NCBI RefSeq assembly: GCF_018332475.1
Contig: NZ_BOQB01000056.1
Span: forward strand, 1-58,340
Length of the DNA stretch: 58,340 nt
Reading direction: 5' to 3'
Origin: Bacillus sanguinis
GTDB taxonomy: Bacteria > Bacillota > Bacilli > Bacillales > Bacillaceae_G
This document shows, in pieces, positions 30,123 through 43,090 of the stretch; position 1 is the stretch's first letter, and every line of letters begins with the position of its first letter. The translations under genes and the position numbers were made by a program. The notes below the pieces were generated by a model. That model had not been told where the DNA came from. It made no database searches and worked only from the letters and a program-made list of their open reading frames with translations.

Positions 30123-32201
30123 ATGGCAAGAGAGTTCTCTTTAGAAAACACTCGTAATATTGGTATCATGGCTCACATCGATGCTGGTAAAACAACAGCT
30201 ACTGAGCGTATTCTGTACTACACAGGACGTATTCACAAAATCGGTGAAACTCACGAAGGTGCATCTCAGATGGACTGGATGGAGCAAGAGCAAGAGCGTG
30301 GTATCACAATTACTTCTGCTGCAACTACAGCACAATGGAAAGGTCACCGTGTAAACATCATTGACACTCCAGGTCACGTAGACTTCACAGTAGAAGTAGA
30401 ACGTTCTTTACGCGTACTTGATGGCGCGGTAGCAGTACTTGATGCACAATCTGGTGTAGAACCACAAACAGAAACTGTTTGGCGTCAGGCTACTACTTAC
30501 GGCGTGCCTCGTATCGTATTCGTTAACAAAATGGATAAAATTGGTGCGGACTTCTTATACTCTGTAGGAACAATCCACGATCGTTTACAAGCAAACGCAC
30601 ACCCAATTCAGTTACCAATCGGTGCTGAAGATGAGTTCAATGGTATCATTGACCTTGTTGAAGAATGTGCTTACATGTACGGTAACGATTTAGGAACAGA
30701 CATTCAACGTGTTGAAATTCCTGAAGAGCACAAAGAACTAGCTGAAGAATACCGCGGAAAACTTATTGAAGCGGTAGCTGAGCTTGATGAAGAAATGATG
30801 ATGAAGTACCTAGAAGGTGAAGAAATCACTGTAGAAGAGCTTAAAGCTGGTATCCGTAAGGCTACAACTTCTGTAGAATTCTTCCCAGTAATCTGTGGTT
30901 CTGCATTCAAAAACAAAGGTGTTCAAATTCTGTTAGACGCAGTTATCGACTACCTACCATCTCCATTAGATGTACCAGCTATTAAAGGTACTCTTCCGGA
31001 TACAGATGAAGAAGTAGAACGTAAGTCTAGCGATGAAGAACCATTCGCAGCTTTAGCATTCAAAATCATGACTGACCCTTATGTTGGTAAGTTAACGTTC
31101 TTCCGTGTGTACTCTGGTGTGTTAAACTCTGGATCATACGTGAAAAACTCAACTAAAGGTAAGCGTGAGCGTGTAGGTCGTATCCTACAAATGCACGCTA
31201 ACAGCCGTGAAGAGATTTCAACAGTTTACGCTGGTGATATCGCTGCTGCTGTAGGTTTAAAAGATACTACTACTGGTGATACTCTTTGTGACGAGAAGAG
31301 CCTTGTTATCCTTGAGTCTATGGAATTCCCAGAGCCAGTTATCTCTGTAGCTATCGAACCAAAATCAAAAGCTGACCAAGATAAAATGGGTACAGCATTA
31401 TCTAAGCTTTCTGAAGAAGATCCAACATTCCGTGCTCACACTGACCAAGAAACTGGCCAAACAATCATCGCTGGTATGGGTGAACTTCACCTTGATATCA
31501 TCGTTGACCGTATGCGCCGTGAATTCAAAGTTGAAGCAAACGTTGGTGCTCCTCAGGTAGCATACCGTGAAACTTTCCGCGCTGCTGCGAAAGTTGAAGG
31601 TAAGTTCGCTCGTCAATCTGGTGGACGTGGACAATTCGGTCACGTTTGGATTGAGTTTGAACCTAACGAAGAAGGTAAAGGATTCGAATTCGAAAACAAG
31701 ATCGTCGGTGGTGTAGTTCCTCGTGAATACATCCCAGCTGTTGGAGCAGGTCTTGAAGATGCACTTAAAAATGGTGTACTAGCTGGTTATCCACTAGTTG
31801 ACATTAAAGCTGCATTAGTTGACGGATCTTACCATGATGTCGATTCATCTGAGATGGCGTTCAAAATCGCTGCATCTATGGCACTTAAAGCTGCGGTTTC
31901 TAAATGTAGCCCAGTAATTCTTGAGCCAATGATGAAAGTTGAAGTTGTAATTCCTGAAGAGTACATGGGTGACATTATGGGTGACGTAACATCTCGTCGT
32001 GGACGTGTAGAAGGTATGGAAGCTCGCGGTAACGCTCAAGTTGTTCGCGCTATGGTTCCACTTTCTGAAATGTTCGGTTATGCAACGTCATTACGTTCTA
32101 ACACTCAAGGACGCGGAACATTCTCTATGGTGTTTGACCACTATGAAGAGGTACCAAAGTCTGTTTCTGAAGAAATTATCAAAAAAAATAAAGGTGAATA
32201 A
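30123..32201 (+). CDS. fusA: Elongation factor G
   Basis: 692 aa, translocase GTPase. The P-loop AHIDAGKTT (17-25), switch I region with [19 protein letters not shown] and NKMDK give the G domain; domains II-V follow to the C-terminus. GGAAGGAG serves ATG 30123, where the conserved [20 protein letters not shown] begins; the longer frame from 30060 has no support. Length is normal. Confidence 0.99.
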   Translation: MAREFSLENTRNIGIMAHIDAGKTTATERILYYTGRIHKIGETHEGASQMDWMEQEQERGITITSAATTAQWKGHRVNIIDTPGHVDFTVEVERSLRVLDGAVAVLDAQSGVEPQTETVWRQATTYGVPRIVFVNKMDKIGADFLYSVGTIHDRLQANAHPIQLPIGAEDEFNGIIDLVEECAYMYGNDLGTDIQRVEIPEEHKELAEEYRGKLIEAVAELDEEMMMKYLEGEEITVEELKAGIRKATTSVEFFPVICGSAFKNKGVQILLDAVIDYLPSPLDVPAIKGTLPDTDEEVERKSSDEEPFAALAFKIMTDPYVGKLTFFRVYSGVLNSGSYVKNSTKGKRERVGRILQMHANSREEISTVYAGDIAAAVGLKDTTTGDTLCDEKSLVILESMEFPEPVISVAIEPKSKADQDKMGTALSKLSEEDPTFRAHTDQETGQTIIAGMGELHLDIIVDRMRREFKVEANVGAPQVAYRETFRAAAKVEGKFARQSGGRGQFGHVWIEFEPNEEGKGFEFENKIVGGVVPREYIPAVGAGLEDALKNGVLAGYPLVDIKAALVDGSYHDVDSSEMAFKIAASMALKAAVSKCSPVILEPMMKVEVVIPEEYMGDIMGDVTSRRGRVEGMEARGNAQVVRAMVPLSEMFGYATSLRSNTQGRGTFSMVFDHYEEVPKSVSEEIIKKNKGE

Positions 32202-32244
32202 TTGATTTTTATCGATTCTTCACGTATAACTACTTATGTAAGCT

Positions 32245-32274
32245 TAGAAAGTGGGGCACAAGTTTCACTTTCTA
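32245..32274 (+). other. Hairpin between fusA and tuf
   Basis: TAGAAAGTG (32245-32253) pairs perfectly with CACTTTCTA (32266-32274) around a 12-base loop. There is no U-tract. Likely an mRNA stability or processing element separating fusA from the more highly expressed tuf; function is inference. Confidence 0.65.
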
Positions 32275-32318
32275 GCCTAAATATAAAATAACCTATATAA
32301 ACTAAGGAGGAATTTAGA

Positions 32319-33509
<1,191 letters not shown>

Positions 33510-33526
33510 TCTTTAAATAGATTATT

Positions 33527-33559
33527 AAAAACTCAAGGGATTCTCCCTTGAGTTTTTTT
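33527..33559 (+). terminator. Terminator after tuf
   Basis: AAAACTCAAGGGA (33528-33540), loop TTC, TCCCTTGAGTTTT (33544-33556), then T to 33559. A 13-bp stem, among the strongest in the window. Confidence 0.95.
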
Positions 33560-33679
33560 ATTGCTTATTAATATAGAAGAAAGAGGCATGTTTTTTATAT
33601 TTGAGTGAGTTTCTTCTATAGTATATGAAATAAGAAGTGAAATCCAAAAACTGTAAGTTGAATAAGAACAGATGAAAAC

Positions 33680-33708
33680 TTGAAATTCTTTAAAGTGCCA
33701 TGTATAAT
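33680..33708 (+). promoter_or_regulatory. S10 operon upstream promoter
   Basis: TTGAAA (33680-33685), 17-bp spacer, TATAAT (33703-33708). It lies about 200 bases before rpsJ in the tuf-rpsJ gap. Confidence 0.75.
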
Positions 33709-33747
33709 AGCAAAAGTAGAGAAAAGCAGATGCAAACAAAAAGATGC

Positions 33748-33776
33748 TTGCATCTAGACGAATAACATTGTATAAT
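33748..33776 (+). promoter_or_regulatory. S10 operon downstream promoter
   Basis: TTGCAT (33748-33753), 17-bp spacer, TATAAT (33771-33776). It sits 68 bases after the first promoter; transcription would start near 33783, giving a leader of about 128 bases. Confidence 0.78.
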
Positions 33777-33782
33777 AGACAA

Positions 33783-34219
<437 letters not shown>

Positions 34220-34253
34220 TTTATATAACTTAAAAATGTAGGAGGTGTAACTC

Positions 34254-34886
34254 ATGACCAAAGGAATCTTAGGAAGAAAGATCGGTATGACTCAAGTATT
34301 TGCTGAGAACGGTGAGTTAATCCCAGTAACAGTTATCGCTGCTAATCCAAACGTTGTTCTTCAAAAGAAAACAACTGAAACTGATGGCTACAATGCAATC
34401 CAGTTAGGATTTGAAGATAAACGTGAAAAGTTAACTAACAAACCTGAACAAGGCCACACTGCTAAAGCATCTACAACTCCTAAGCGCTTCATTCGCGAAA
34501 TCCGCGATGCAGACGTGGACGGATTAGAGGTTGGTCAAGAGCTAAAAGTTGACGTATTCGCTGCAGGTGAAATCGTTGATGTAACAGGAATTTCTAAAGG
34601 TAAAGGTTTCCAAGGTGTTATCAAACGCCACGGACAATCTCGCGGACCTATGTCTCATGGTTCTCGTTATCACCGTCGTCCAGGTTCAATGGGCCCAGTT
34701 GCTCCGAACCGTGTATTCAAAGGCAAAAAACTTGCTGGACGTATGGGTGGAGACCAAGTTACTATCCAAAACTTAGAAATCGTTCAAGTTGACACTGAGC
34801 GCAACTTATTATTAGTAAAAGGTAACGTTCCAGGTGCTAAGAAATCTCTTGTAGTTGTTCAAGGCGCTGTGAAGGTTAGCAAATAA
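34254..34886 (+). CDS. rplC: 50S ribosomal protein L3
   Basis: 210 aa. An early assembly protein whose extension reaches the peptidyl-transferase centre. [16 protein letters not shown] at the start and the GxPxSHGSxxHRRPGS extension (here [16 protein letters not shown]) are diagnostic. AGGAGGTG serves ATG 34254. Followed by rplD after 25 bases. Confidence 0.98.
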   Translation: MTKGILGRKIGMTQVFAENGELIPVTVIAANPNVVLQKKTTETDGYNAIQLGFEDKREKLTNKPEQGHTAKASTTPKRFIREIRDADVDGLEVGQELKVDVFAAGEIVDVTGISKGKGFQGVIKRHGQSRGPMSHGSRYHRRPGSMGPVAPNRVFKGKKLAGRMGGDQVTIQNLEIVQVDTERNLLLVKGNVPGAKKSLVVVQGAVKVSK

Positions 34887-34911
34887 TTCACAATAGGAAG
34901 GAGGAATTCCA

Positions 34912-35535
34912 ATGCCAAAAGTTACTGTATATAACCAAACTGGTTCACAGGTTGGTGAAATCGAATTAGCTGAAGCTATTTTCGGTATCGAACCAAATGA
35001 AGCTGTACTTTTCGAAGCTGTAATGATGCAACGTGCATCTTTACGTCAAGGTACACACAAAGTAAAAACTCGCTCTGAAGTTCGCGGTGGTGGTCGTAAA
35101 CCATGGCGTCAAAAAGGAACTGGACGTGCTCGTCAAGGGTCTATCCGCTCTCCTCAATGGCGTGGTGGTGGTACGGTATTCGGACCTACACCAAGAAGCT
35201 ATGCGTACAAACTTCCTAAGAAAGTTCGTCGTTTAGCAATCAAATCTGCATTAGCTACTAAAGTAGTTGAGAACAACATTGTAGTTCTTGAAGACCTAGT
35301 GTTAAATGCACCAAAAACAAAAGACATGCTAGCAGTACTTAAAGGATTAACTGTTGAGAAGAAAGCTCTTATCGTAACTGCTGATGCAAACGAATCTGTA
35401 GAGTTATCTGCTCGCAATATCCCTGGAGTAACAGTAATCACTGCTGATGGCGTAAACGTTTTAGACGTGCTTCATCATGATAAGCTAATCATGACAAAAG
35501 CGGCAGTGGAAAAAGTAGAGGAGGTGCTTGCATAA
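34912..35535 (+). CDS. rplD: 50S ribosomal protein L4
   Basis: 207 aa. Lines the exit tunnel with L22; in E. coli it also represses the S10 operon. The tunnel-loop stretch with [19 protein letters not shown] is intact, so no macrolide-resistance change is evident there. GGAAGGAGG serves ATG 34912. Its TAA shares a base with the rplW ATG. Confidence 0.98.
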
Positions 35536-35825
35536 TGAGAGATCCTCGTGATATCATTAAGCGCCCAGTTATCACTGAACGTTCTATGGAAATGATGGCT
35601 GAAAAAAAATACACGTTCGATGTGGACGTTAAATCTAATAAAACAGAAGTTAAAGATGCTCTTGAAGCGATCTTTGGTGTTAAAGTAGAAAAAGTGAACA
35701 TCATGAACTACAAGCCGAAAGCAAAACGCGTTGGTCGTCACGCTGGTTTTACTAGCCGTCGTCGTAAAGCAATCGTTAAGCTAACTGCTGACAGCAAAGA
35801 AATCGAAATCTTCCAAGGCGTTTAA
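35535..35825 (+). CDS. rplW: 50S ribosomal protein L23
   Basis: 96 aa. Sits at the tunnel exit and docks trigger factor, SRP and the translocon. The N-terminal [13 protein letters not shown] motif and the [16 protein letters not shown] loop are conserved. ATG overlaps the rplD stop by one base; AGAGGAGG inside rplD is the ribosome binding site. Confidence 0.98.
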
Positions 35826-35853
35826 TTCTTACTAAAGAAGGAGGGAAATTGAG

Positions 35854-36684
35854 ATGGGAATTAAAAAGTATAATCCAACTACTAACGGTCGTCGTAATAT
35901 GACTACGAATGATTTCGCTGAAATCACGACTGACAGACCCGAAAAGTCATTACTTGCTCCTTTAAGCAAGAAGGCTGGTCGTAATAACCAAGGTAAAATT
36001 ACTGTACGTCATCAAGGTGGCGGACATAAGCGTCAATACCGTATCATCGACTTTAAGCGTAACAAAGATGGAATTCCAGGACGCGTTGCTACGATCGAAT
36101 ACGATCCAAACCGCTCTGCGAATATCGCATTAATTAACTACGTTGACGGTGAAAAACGTTACATTCTTGCTCCTAAAAACTTAGAAGTAGGCATGGAAGT
36201 TATGTCTGGCCCAGAAGCTGACATTAAAATCGGTAACGCATTACCATTAATCAACATTCCAGTAGGTACTGTTGTTCATAACATCGAGCTTAAGCCTGGT
36301 CGTGGCGGACAATTAGTTCGTTCTGCTGGTACATCTGCTCAAGTACTTGGTAAAGAAGGTAAATACGTACTTGTACGTTTAACTTCTGGTGAAGTACGTC
36401 TTGTATTATCTGCTTGTCGCGCTTCAATCGGTCAAGTAGGTAACGAACAACACGAACTTATCAAAATCGGTAAAGCAGGTCGCTCTCGCTGGTTAGGTAA
36501 ACGCCCAACAGTTCGTGGTTCTGTAATGAACCCGGTTGATCACCCACACGGTGGTGGTGAAGGACGTTCTCCAATCGGACGTAAGTCTCCAATGTCTCCA
36601 TGGGGTAAACCAACTCTTGGATTCAAGACTCGTAAGAAAAACAAAGCGTCTGACAAATTCATCGTTCGTCGTCGCAAAAAATAA
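35854..36684 (+). CDS. rplB: 50S ribosomal protein L2
   Basis: 276 aa. Core protein needed for subunit joining and peptidyl transfer. It ends with the C-terminal [11 protein letters not shown] segment, which holds the conserved histidine near the catalytic centre, then a basic tail. GAAGGAGGG serves ATG 35854. Downstream is a strong hairpin before rpsS. Confidence 0.98.
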   Translation: MGIKKYNPTTNGRRNMTTNDFAEITTDRPEKSLLAPLSKKAGRNNQGKITVRHQGGGHKRQYRIIDFKRNKDGIPGRVATIEYDPNRSANIALINYVDGEKRYILAPKNLEVGMEVMSGPEADIKIGNALPLINIPVGTVVHNIELKPGRGGQLVRSAGTSAQVLGKEGKYVLVRLTSGEVRLVLSACRASIGQVGNEQHELIKIGKAGRSRWLGKRPTVRGSVMNPVDHPHGGGEGRSPIGRKSPMSPWGKPTLGFKTRKKNKASDKFIVRRRKK

Positions 36685-36694
36685 TGGGATTGTA

Positions 36695-36719
36695 GTACGG
36701 TTCATTTCTAGAACCGTAC
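36695..36719 (+). other. Strong hairpin between rplB and rpsS
   Basis: GTACGGTTC (36695-36703), loop ATTTCTA, GAACCGTAC (36711-36719): perfect 9-bp stem with no U-tract. It stands 25 bases before the rpsS start. Candidate regulatory or mRNA-processing site. Confidence 0.75.
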
Positions 36720-36744
36720 GCCAATCACGAAGGGAGGCACCAAA

Positions 36745-37023
36745 ATGGCTCGTAGCTTAAAAAAAGGACCATTTGTCGATGATCACTTAATGAGCAAAAT
36801 GGAAAAATTAGTTGCATCTGAGCAAAAACAAGTTGTTAAAACTTGGTCTCGCCGTTCAACAATCTTCCCTCAGTTCATCGGACACACAATCGCTGTATAT
36901 GATGGTCGTAAACACGTACCTGTGTACATCACTGAGGATATGGTTGGCCATAAGTTAGGTGAATTCGCACCAACTCGTACGTATAAAGGTCACCTTGCTG
37001 ACGATAAGAAAACTAGAAGATAA
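36745..37023 (+). CDS. rpsS: 30S ribosomal protein S19
   Basis: 92 aa. Forms a head complex with S13 near the A-site tRNA. The [13 protein letters not shown] opening and [16 protein letters not shown] segment are conserved. GAAGGGAGG serves ATG 36745. rplV begins 17 bases after its stop. Confidence 0.98.
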
Positions 37024-37040
37024 TGAGAGGAGGCACTTCA

Positions 37041-37382
37041 ATGCAAGCTAAAGCAGTAGCGAGAACAGTTCGTATTGCTCCTCGTAAAGTTCGTTTAGTA
37101 GTAGACTTAATCCGAGGTAAGCAAGTGGGTGAAGCGATTGCTATCCTTAACCACACACCAAAAACTGCTTCTCCAGTTGTAGAAAAAGTTTTAAAATCTG
37201 CAATCGCAAATGCAGAGCACAATTATGAGATGGATATTAACAACCTAGTTGTAGAAAAAGTTTTCGTTGACGAAGGTCCAACGTTAAAACGTTTCCGTCC
37301 ACGTGCAATGGGTCGTGCAAGCCAAATTAACAAACGCACAAGCCACATCACAGTTGTGGTATCAGAAAAGAAGGAGGGATAA
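37041..37382 (+). CDS. rplV: 50S ribosomal protein L22
   Basis: 113 aa. Spans the subunit and forms the tunnel constriction with L4. The basic [20 protein letters not shown] start and hairpin loop with [20 protein letters not shown] are intact, without deletions known to give macrolide resistance. AGGAGG serves ATG 37041, the correct start over the TTG/ATG-like codons at 37023. Confidence 0.98.
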
Positions 37383-37385
37383 TCG

Positions 37386-38671
<1,286 letters not shown>

Positions 38672-38691
38672 ATTGAGGGGAGGTTTGCATA

Positions 38692-38955
38692 GTGAGCGAA
38701 CGTAACCAACGCAAAGTTTATACTGGTCGTGTTGTGTCTGACAAAATGGACAAAACGATTACAGTTTTAGTTGAAACTTACAAAACTCATTCCTTGTACG
38801 GAAAACGTGTTAAGTATTCTAAGAAGTACAAAGCCCATGATGAGCAAAACCAAGCGAAACTTGGCGATATCGTTAAAATCATGGAAACTCGCCCGCTTTC
38901 TGCTACTAAGCGTTTCCGTTTAGTTGAAATCGTTGAAGAAGCGGTTATTATCTAA
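38692..38955 (+). CDS. rpsQ: 30S ribosomal protein S17
   Basis: 87 aa, OB-fold primary rRNA binder. [22 protein letters not shown] and [23 protein letters not shown] are diagnostic. It starts at GTG 38692 after GGGGAGG. Confidence 0.97.
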
Positions 38956-38998
38956 ATAGACGAATCGGAATTTTTAGTCCGAAGGGAGGTTTCATAAC

Positions 38999-39367
38999 AT
39001 GATCCAACAAGAATCTCGTTTGAAAGTTGCTGACAACTCTGGTGCACGTGAACTTTTAACAATTAAAGTATTAGGCGGCTCTGGTCGTAAATATGCTAAC
39101 ATTGGTGATATTATCGTTGCTACGGTAAAACAAGCAACACCAGGTGGCGTTGTTAAAAAAGGTGACGTTGTTAAAGCAGTAGTAGTACGTACGAAGAGCG
39201 GAGCTCGTCGTCCGGACGGTTCTTACATCAAATTTGATGAAAACGCAGCGGTTATCATTAAAGACGATAAGAGCCCACGTGGTACTCGTATCTTCGGACC
39301 AGTAGCTCGTGAATTACGTGATAGCAACTTCATGAAGATCGTTTCTTTAGCTCCAGAAGTTCTATAA
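38999..39367 (+). CDS. rplN: 50S ribosomal protein L14
   Basis: 122 aa. At the intersubunit face, where the silencing factor RsfS binds in bacteria. [20 protein letters not shown] and the [14 protein letters not shown] tail are conserved. GAAGGGAGG serves ATG 38999. Confidence 0.98.
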
Positions 39368-39405
39368 TTTAAGGTATTGCCTTGCTAAGGAGGTGCAGAA
39401 TTAAG

Positions 39406-39717
39406 ATGCATGTAAAAAAAGGTGATAAAGTACAGGTAATCACTGGTAAAGACAAAGGAAAACAAGGCGTTATCCTTGTGGCTTTCCCAAAGCAAAACCG
39501 TGTTATCGTTGAGGGTGTCAATATCGTTAAGAAGCACTCTAAGCCATCTCAATTAAATCCACAAGGTGGAATTATTACTAAAGAAGCACCTATTCACGTT
39601 TCTAACGTTATGATTTTAGATCCGAAAACAGGTGAACCTACTCGCGTAGGCTTCAAAGTAGAAGATGGTAAAAAAGTTCGTATTGCAAAAAAATCTGGTG
39701 AATTATTAGATAAATAA
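39406..39717 (+). CDS. rplX: 50S ribosomal protein L24
   Basis: 103 aa, assembly-initiating protein with a KOW motif in [26 protein letters not shown] serves ATG 39406, which gives the conserved M(H)VKKGD start; the frame from 39382 has no fitting site. Confidence 0.98.
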   Translation: MHVKKGDKVQVITGKDKGKQGVILVAFPKQNRVIVEGVNIVKKHSKPSQLNPQGGIITKEAPIHVSNVMILDPKTGEPTRVGFKVEDGKKVRIAKKSGELLDK

Positions 39718-39743
39718 TTTTCTTAAGAAAGGAGGTCACTTCA

Positions 39744-40283
39744 TTGAATCGCCTTAAAGAGAAGTTCCAAAAGGAAATTACTCCTGCTCTAGTGAGCAAG
39801 TTTAACTATAAATCTGTGATGGAAGTACCGAAAATCGAAAAGATCGTAATCAACACTGGTGTTGGTGACGCGGTATCTAACTCAAAAGCTTTAGACAATG
39901 CAGTAGAAGAATTAACACAAATCGCAGGTCAAAAACCTGTTGTAACTCGTGCTAAAAAATCAATCGCTGGTTTCCGTCTTCGTGAAGGTATGCCAATCGG
40001 TGCGAAAGTAACTTTACGCGGCGAGCAAATGTATGAGTTCTTCGACAAATTAGTATCAGTTTCTTTACCACGTGTACGTGATTTCCGTGGTGTTTCTAAG
40101 AAATCATTCGATGGTCGTGGAAACTATACATTAGGTGTTAAAGAGCAACTTATTTTCCCTGAGATTGATTATGATAAAGTAAGCAAAGTCCGCGGTATGG
40201 ACATCGTAATCGTTACTACAGCGAAAACTGATGAAGAAGCTCGTGAACTGTTAACACAATTCGGTATGCCATTCCAAAAATAA
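39744..40283 (+). CDS. rplE: 50S ribosomal protein L5
   Basis: 179 aa. Binds 5S rRNA and forms the central protuberance with L18. [16 protein letters not shown] near the N-terminus and the FPEIDYDKV segment are diagnostic. It starts at TTG 39744 with GAAAGGAGG as site. Confidence 0.97.
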   Translation: MNRLKEKFQKEITPALVSKFNYKSVMEVPKIEKIVINTGVGDAVSNSKALDNAVEELTQIAGQKPVVTRAKKSIAGFRLREGMPIGAKVTLRGEQMYEFFDKLVSVSLPRVRDFRGVSKKSFDGRGNYTLGVKEQLIFPEIDYDKVSKVRGMDIVIVTTAKTDEEARELLTQFGMPFQK

Positions 40284-40502
<219 letters not shown>

Positions 40503-40531
40503 AACCCACAAATGGGAAGGAGGTAAAACAC

Positions 40532-40930
40532 ATGGTGATGACAGATCCAATTGCAGACATGCTTACTCGCATCCGTAATGCGAACATGGTACGTCATGAG
40601 AAATTAGAGGTTCCTGCTTCTAAAATCAAAAAAGAGATCGCTGAACTTTTAAAACGTGAAGGTTTCATTCGTGATGTAGAATACATCGAGGATAACAAAC
40701 AAGGTATCCTTCGTATTTTCCTGAAATATGGTGCAAACAATGAACGTGTAATCACTGGATTAAAACGTATCAGTAAACCTGGCTTACGCGTTTACGCTAA
40801 AGCTGATGAAGTACCACGTGTACTTAACGGATTAGGTATCGCTCTTGTTTCTACATCTAAGGGAGTAATGACAGACAAAGACGCTCGTCAATTACAAACT
40901 GGTGGAGAAGTAGTAGCATACGTTTGGTAA
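40532..40930 (+). CDS. rpsH: 30S ribosomal protein S8
   Basis: 132 aa. Core platform protein; in E. coli it represses the spc operon. The [15 protein letters not shown] opening and [15 protein letters not shown]-terminal motif are conserved. GGAAGGAGG serves ATG 40532; a second ATG two codons on is possible. Confidence 0.98.
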
Positions 40931-40962
40931 TATATATTTAAAACGAACGGAGGTGTGACCAC

Positions 40963-41502
40963 ATGTCTCGTATTGGTAAAAAGATTCTTGAAATCCCTGC
41001 AGGTGTTACTATTACAGTTGCAGAAGACAATACTGTAACAGTAAAAGGCCCTAAAGGTGAATTAACTCGTACTTTCAATGCTGATATGCTTATCAAAATT
41101 GAAGAGAATACATTAACAGTTGAGCGTCCATCTGAACAGAAGGAACACCGTGCATTACACGGTACAACTCGTGCTTTAATCGGAAACATGGTTGAAGGTG
41201 TAACTGCAGGTTTCGCACGCGGACTTGAATTAGTCGGTGTTGGTTACCGTGCTCAAAAACAAGGTGATAAACTTGTATTAAGCGTAGGTTATTCTCATCC
41301 AGTAGAAATGACTCCGGAAGCAGGTCTTGAAGTTGAAGTACCTGCACCAACTAAAATCGTAATCAAAGGTATCGACAAGCAACGTGTTGGCGAATTTGCT
41401 GCTAACATCCGTGCTGTACGTGCTCCTGAGCCTTACAAAGGTAAAGGTATTCGTTACGAAGGCGAAGTTGTTCGTCGTAAAGAAGGTAAAACTGCTAAGT
41501 AA
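40963..41502 (+). CDS. rplF: 50S ribosomal protein L6
   Basis: 179 aa, two similar domains; binds near the sarcin-ricin loop and factor site. The [14 protein letters not shown] start and the [22 protein letters not shown] tail are diagnostic. ACGGAGG serves ATG 40963. Confidence 0.98.
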   Translation: MSRIGKKILEIPAGVTITVAEDNTVTVKGPKGELTRTFNADMLIKIEENTLTVERPSEQKEHRALHGTTRALIGNMVEGVTAGFARGLELVGVGYRAQKQGDKLVLSVGYSHPVEMTPEAGLEVEVPAPTKIVIKGIDKQRVGEFAANIRAVRAPEPYKGKGIRYEGEVVRRKEGKTAK

Positions 41503-41535
41503 ACCCGTTAGGTGAGAGAAAGGAGTGACAAGAAA

Positions 41536-41898
41536 ATGATCACTAAAGCTGATAAAAATGCGACTCGTAAGAAAAGACATGCACGTGTACGTGCTAAACT
41601 TACTGGTACTGCAGAGCGTCCACGTTTAAACGTGTTCCGTTCTAACCAACATATTTACGCTCAAGTTATTGATGATGTGAATGGTGTAACGTTAGTAAGT
41701 GCATCTACTCTTGATAAAGACCTTGCTCTTAACGGTACTAGCAATACTGAAGCTGCTACGAAAGTAGGAGAGTCAGTTGCTAAGCGTGCTGTAGAGAAAG
41801 GCGTTAAAGAAGTAGTATTCGATCGCGGTGGTTACTTATACCATGGCCGTGTTAAAGCTCTAGCTGAAGCTGCTCGTGAGGCTGGATTACAATTTTAA
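41536..41898 (+). CDS. rplR: 50S ribosomal protein L18
   Basis: 120 aa. Binds 5S rRNA with L5. [25 protein letters not shown] and [24 protein letters not shown] are typical. AAAGGAG (41518-41524) serves ATG 41536, preferred to upstream in-frame codons at 41512. Confidence 0.97.
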   Translation: MITKADKNATRKKRHARVRAKLTGTAERPRLNVFRSNQHIYAQVIDDVNGVTLVSASTLDKDLALNGTSNTEAATKVGESVAKRAVEKGVKEVVFDRGGYLYHGRVKALAEAAREAGLQF

Positions 41899-41919
41899 TG
41901 GTCAAAGGAGGGAAAATTG

Positions 41920-42420
41920 ATGCATCGCATTGACCCAAGTAAATTAGAACTTGAAGAACGTGTAGTTACGATAAATCGTGTCGCGAAAGTTGTTAAGGGT
42001 GGTCGTCGTTTCCGCTTTGCTGCACTAGTTGTAGTTGGCGATAAAAACGGTCATGTTGGATTCGGTACTGGTAAAGCACAAGAGGTACCAGACGCAATCC
42101 GCAAAGCTATCGAAGACGCTAAGAAAAACTTAATCGCTGTACCATTAGTTGGTACAACAATTCCACACACAATCAACGGTCACTTTGGAGCTGGTGAAGT
42201 ATTCTTAAAACCTGCTGCTGAAGGTACTGGTGTTATTGCTGGTGGACCTGTTCGTGCGGTCCTTGAATTAGCTGGTGTACAAGATATTCTTTCGAAATCT
42301 CTTGGTTCTAACACACCAATCAACATGATTCGCGCTACTGTGAACGGATTAAGCGAACTTAAGCGCGCTGAAGATGTTGCAAAATTACGCGGTAAATCTG
42401 TAGAAGAGCTACTAGGTTAA
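41920..42420 (+). CDS. rpsE: 30S ribosomal protein S5
   Basis: 166 aa. At the mRNA entry, fidelity protein with S4. The N-terminal dsRNA-binding-like domain holds the spectinomycin-site loop [11 protein letters not shown], which looks wild type. The C-terminal fold ends in VEELLG. AAAGGAGGG serves ATG 41920. Confidence 0.98.
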
Positions 42421-42433
42421 GGAGGGAAAACAA

Positions 42434-42616
42434 ATGGCGAAAAAGTTAGAAATTACCCTCACTCGTAGTGTAATTGGTCGTCCACAAGATCAACGTGCGA
42501 CGGTAGAAGCTTTAGGTCTTAAAAAGTTGAATTCAACTGTAGTTAAGGAAGAAACTCCTGCTATTCTTGGTATGATCAACAAAGTTTCTCACCTTATAAC
42601 TGTAAAAGAAGCTTAA
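42434..42616 (+). CDS. rpmD: 50S ribosomal protein L30
   Basis: 60 aa, the short bacterial form. [23 protein letters not shown] and VSHLITVKE are diagnostic. AAGGAGGG serves ATG 42434. A normal spc operon position between rpsE and rplO. Confidence 0.97.
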   Translation: MAKKLEITLTRSVIGRPQDQRATVEALGLKKLNSTVVKEETPAILGMINKVSHLITVKEA

Positions 42617-42649
42617 GGATAACTCATTAATATAAGGAGGTGCCTGGGA

Positions 42650-43090
42650 ATGAAACTTCATGAATTAAAACCTGCAGAAGGTTCTCGTAAAGTACGTAAC
42701 CGTGTCGGTCGTGGTATCGGTTCTGGTAACGGTAAAACTGCTGGTAAAGGTCATAAAGGACAAAACGCACGTTCTGGTGGCGGTGTTCGTCTTGGCTTCG
42801 AAGGTGGTCAAACTCCATTATTCCGTCGTTTACCAAAACGCGGCTTCACAAACATTAACCGTAAAGAGTTTGCTATTGTAAACTTATCAACGTTAAATCG
42901 TTTTGAAGATGGTACAGAAGTAACACCTGAATTATTGCTGGAAACTGGCGTTATCAGCAAGTTAAACGACGGTGTTAATATTCTTGCAAGCGGCGCAGTA
43001 GAGAAAAAACTAACTGTTAAAGCGCACAAGTTCTCTTCAAGTGCTAAAGAAGCAATTGAAGCAGCTGGCGGATCAGTTGAGGTGATCTAA
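42650..43090 (+). CDS. rplO: 50S ribosomal protein L15
   Basis: 146 aa. Assembly protein with a long glycine-rich N-terminal tail: [20 protein letters not shown]. The globular C-terminal part holds LVGRFEDG-like and [28 protein letters not shown] serves ATG 42650. The last base of its stop overlaps the secY ATG. Confidence 0.98.
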   Translation: MKLHELKPAEGSRKVRNRVGRGIGSGNGKTAGKGHKGQNARSGGGVRLGFEGGQTPLFRRLPKRGFTNINRKEFAIVNLSTLNRFEDGTEVTPELLLETGVISKLNDGVNILASGAVEKKLTVKAHKFSSSAKEAIEAAGGSVEVI

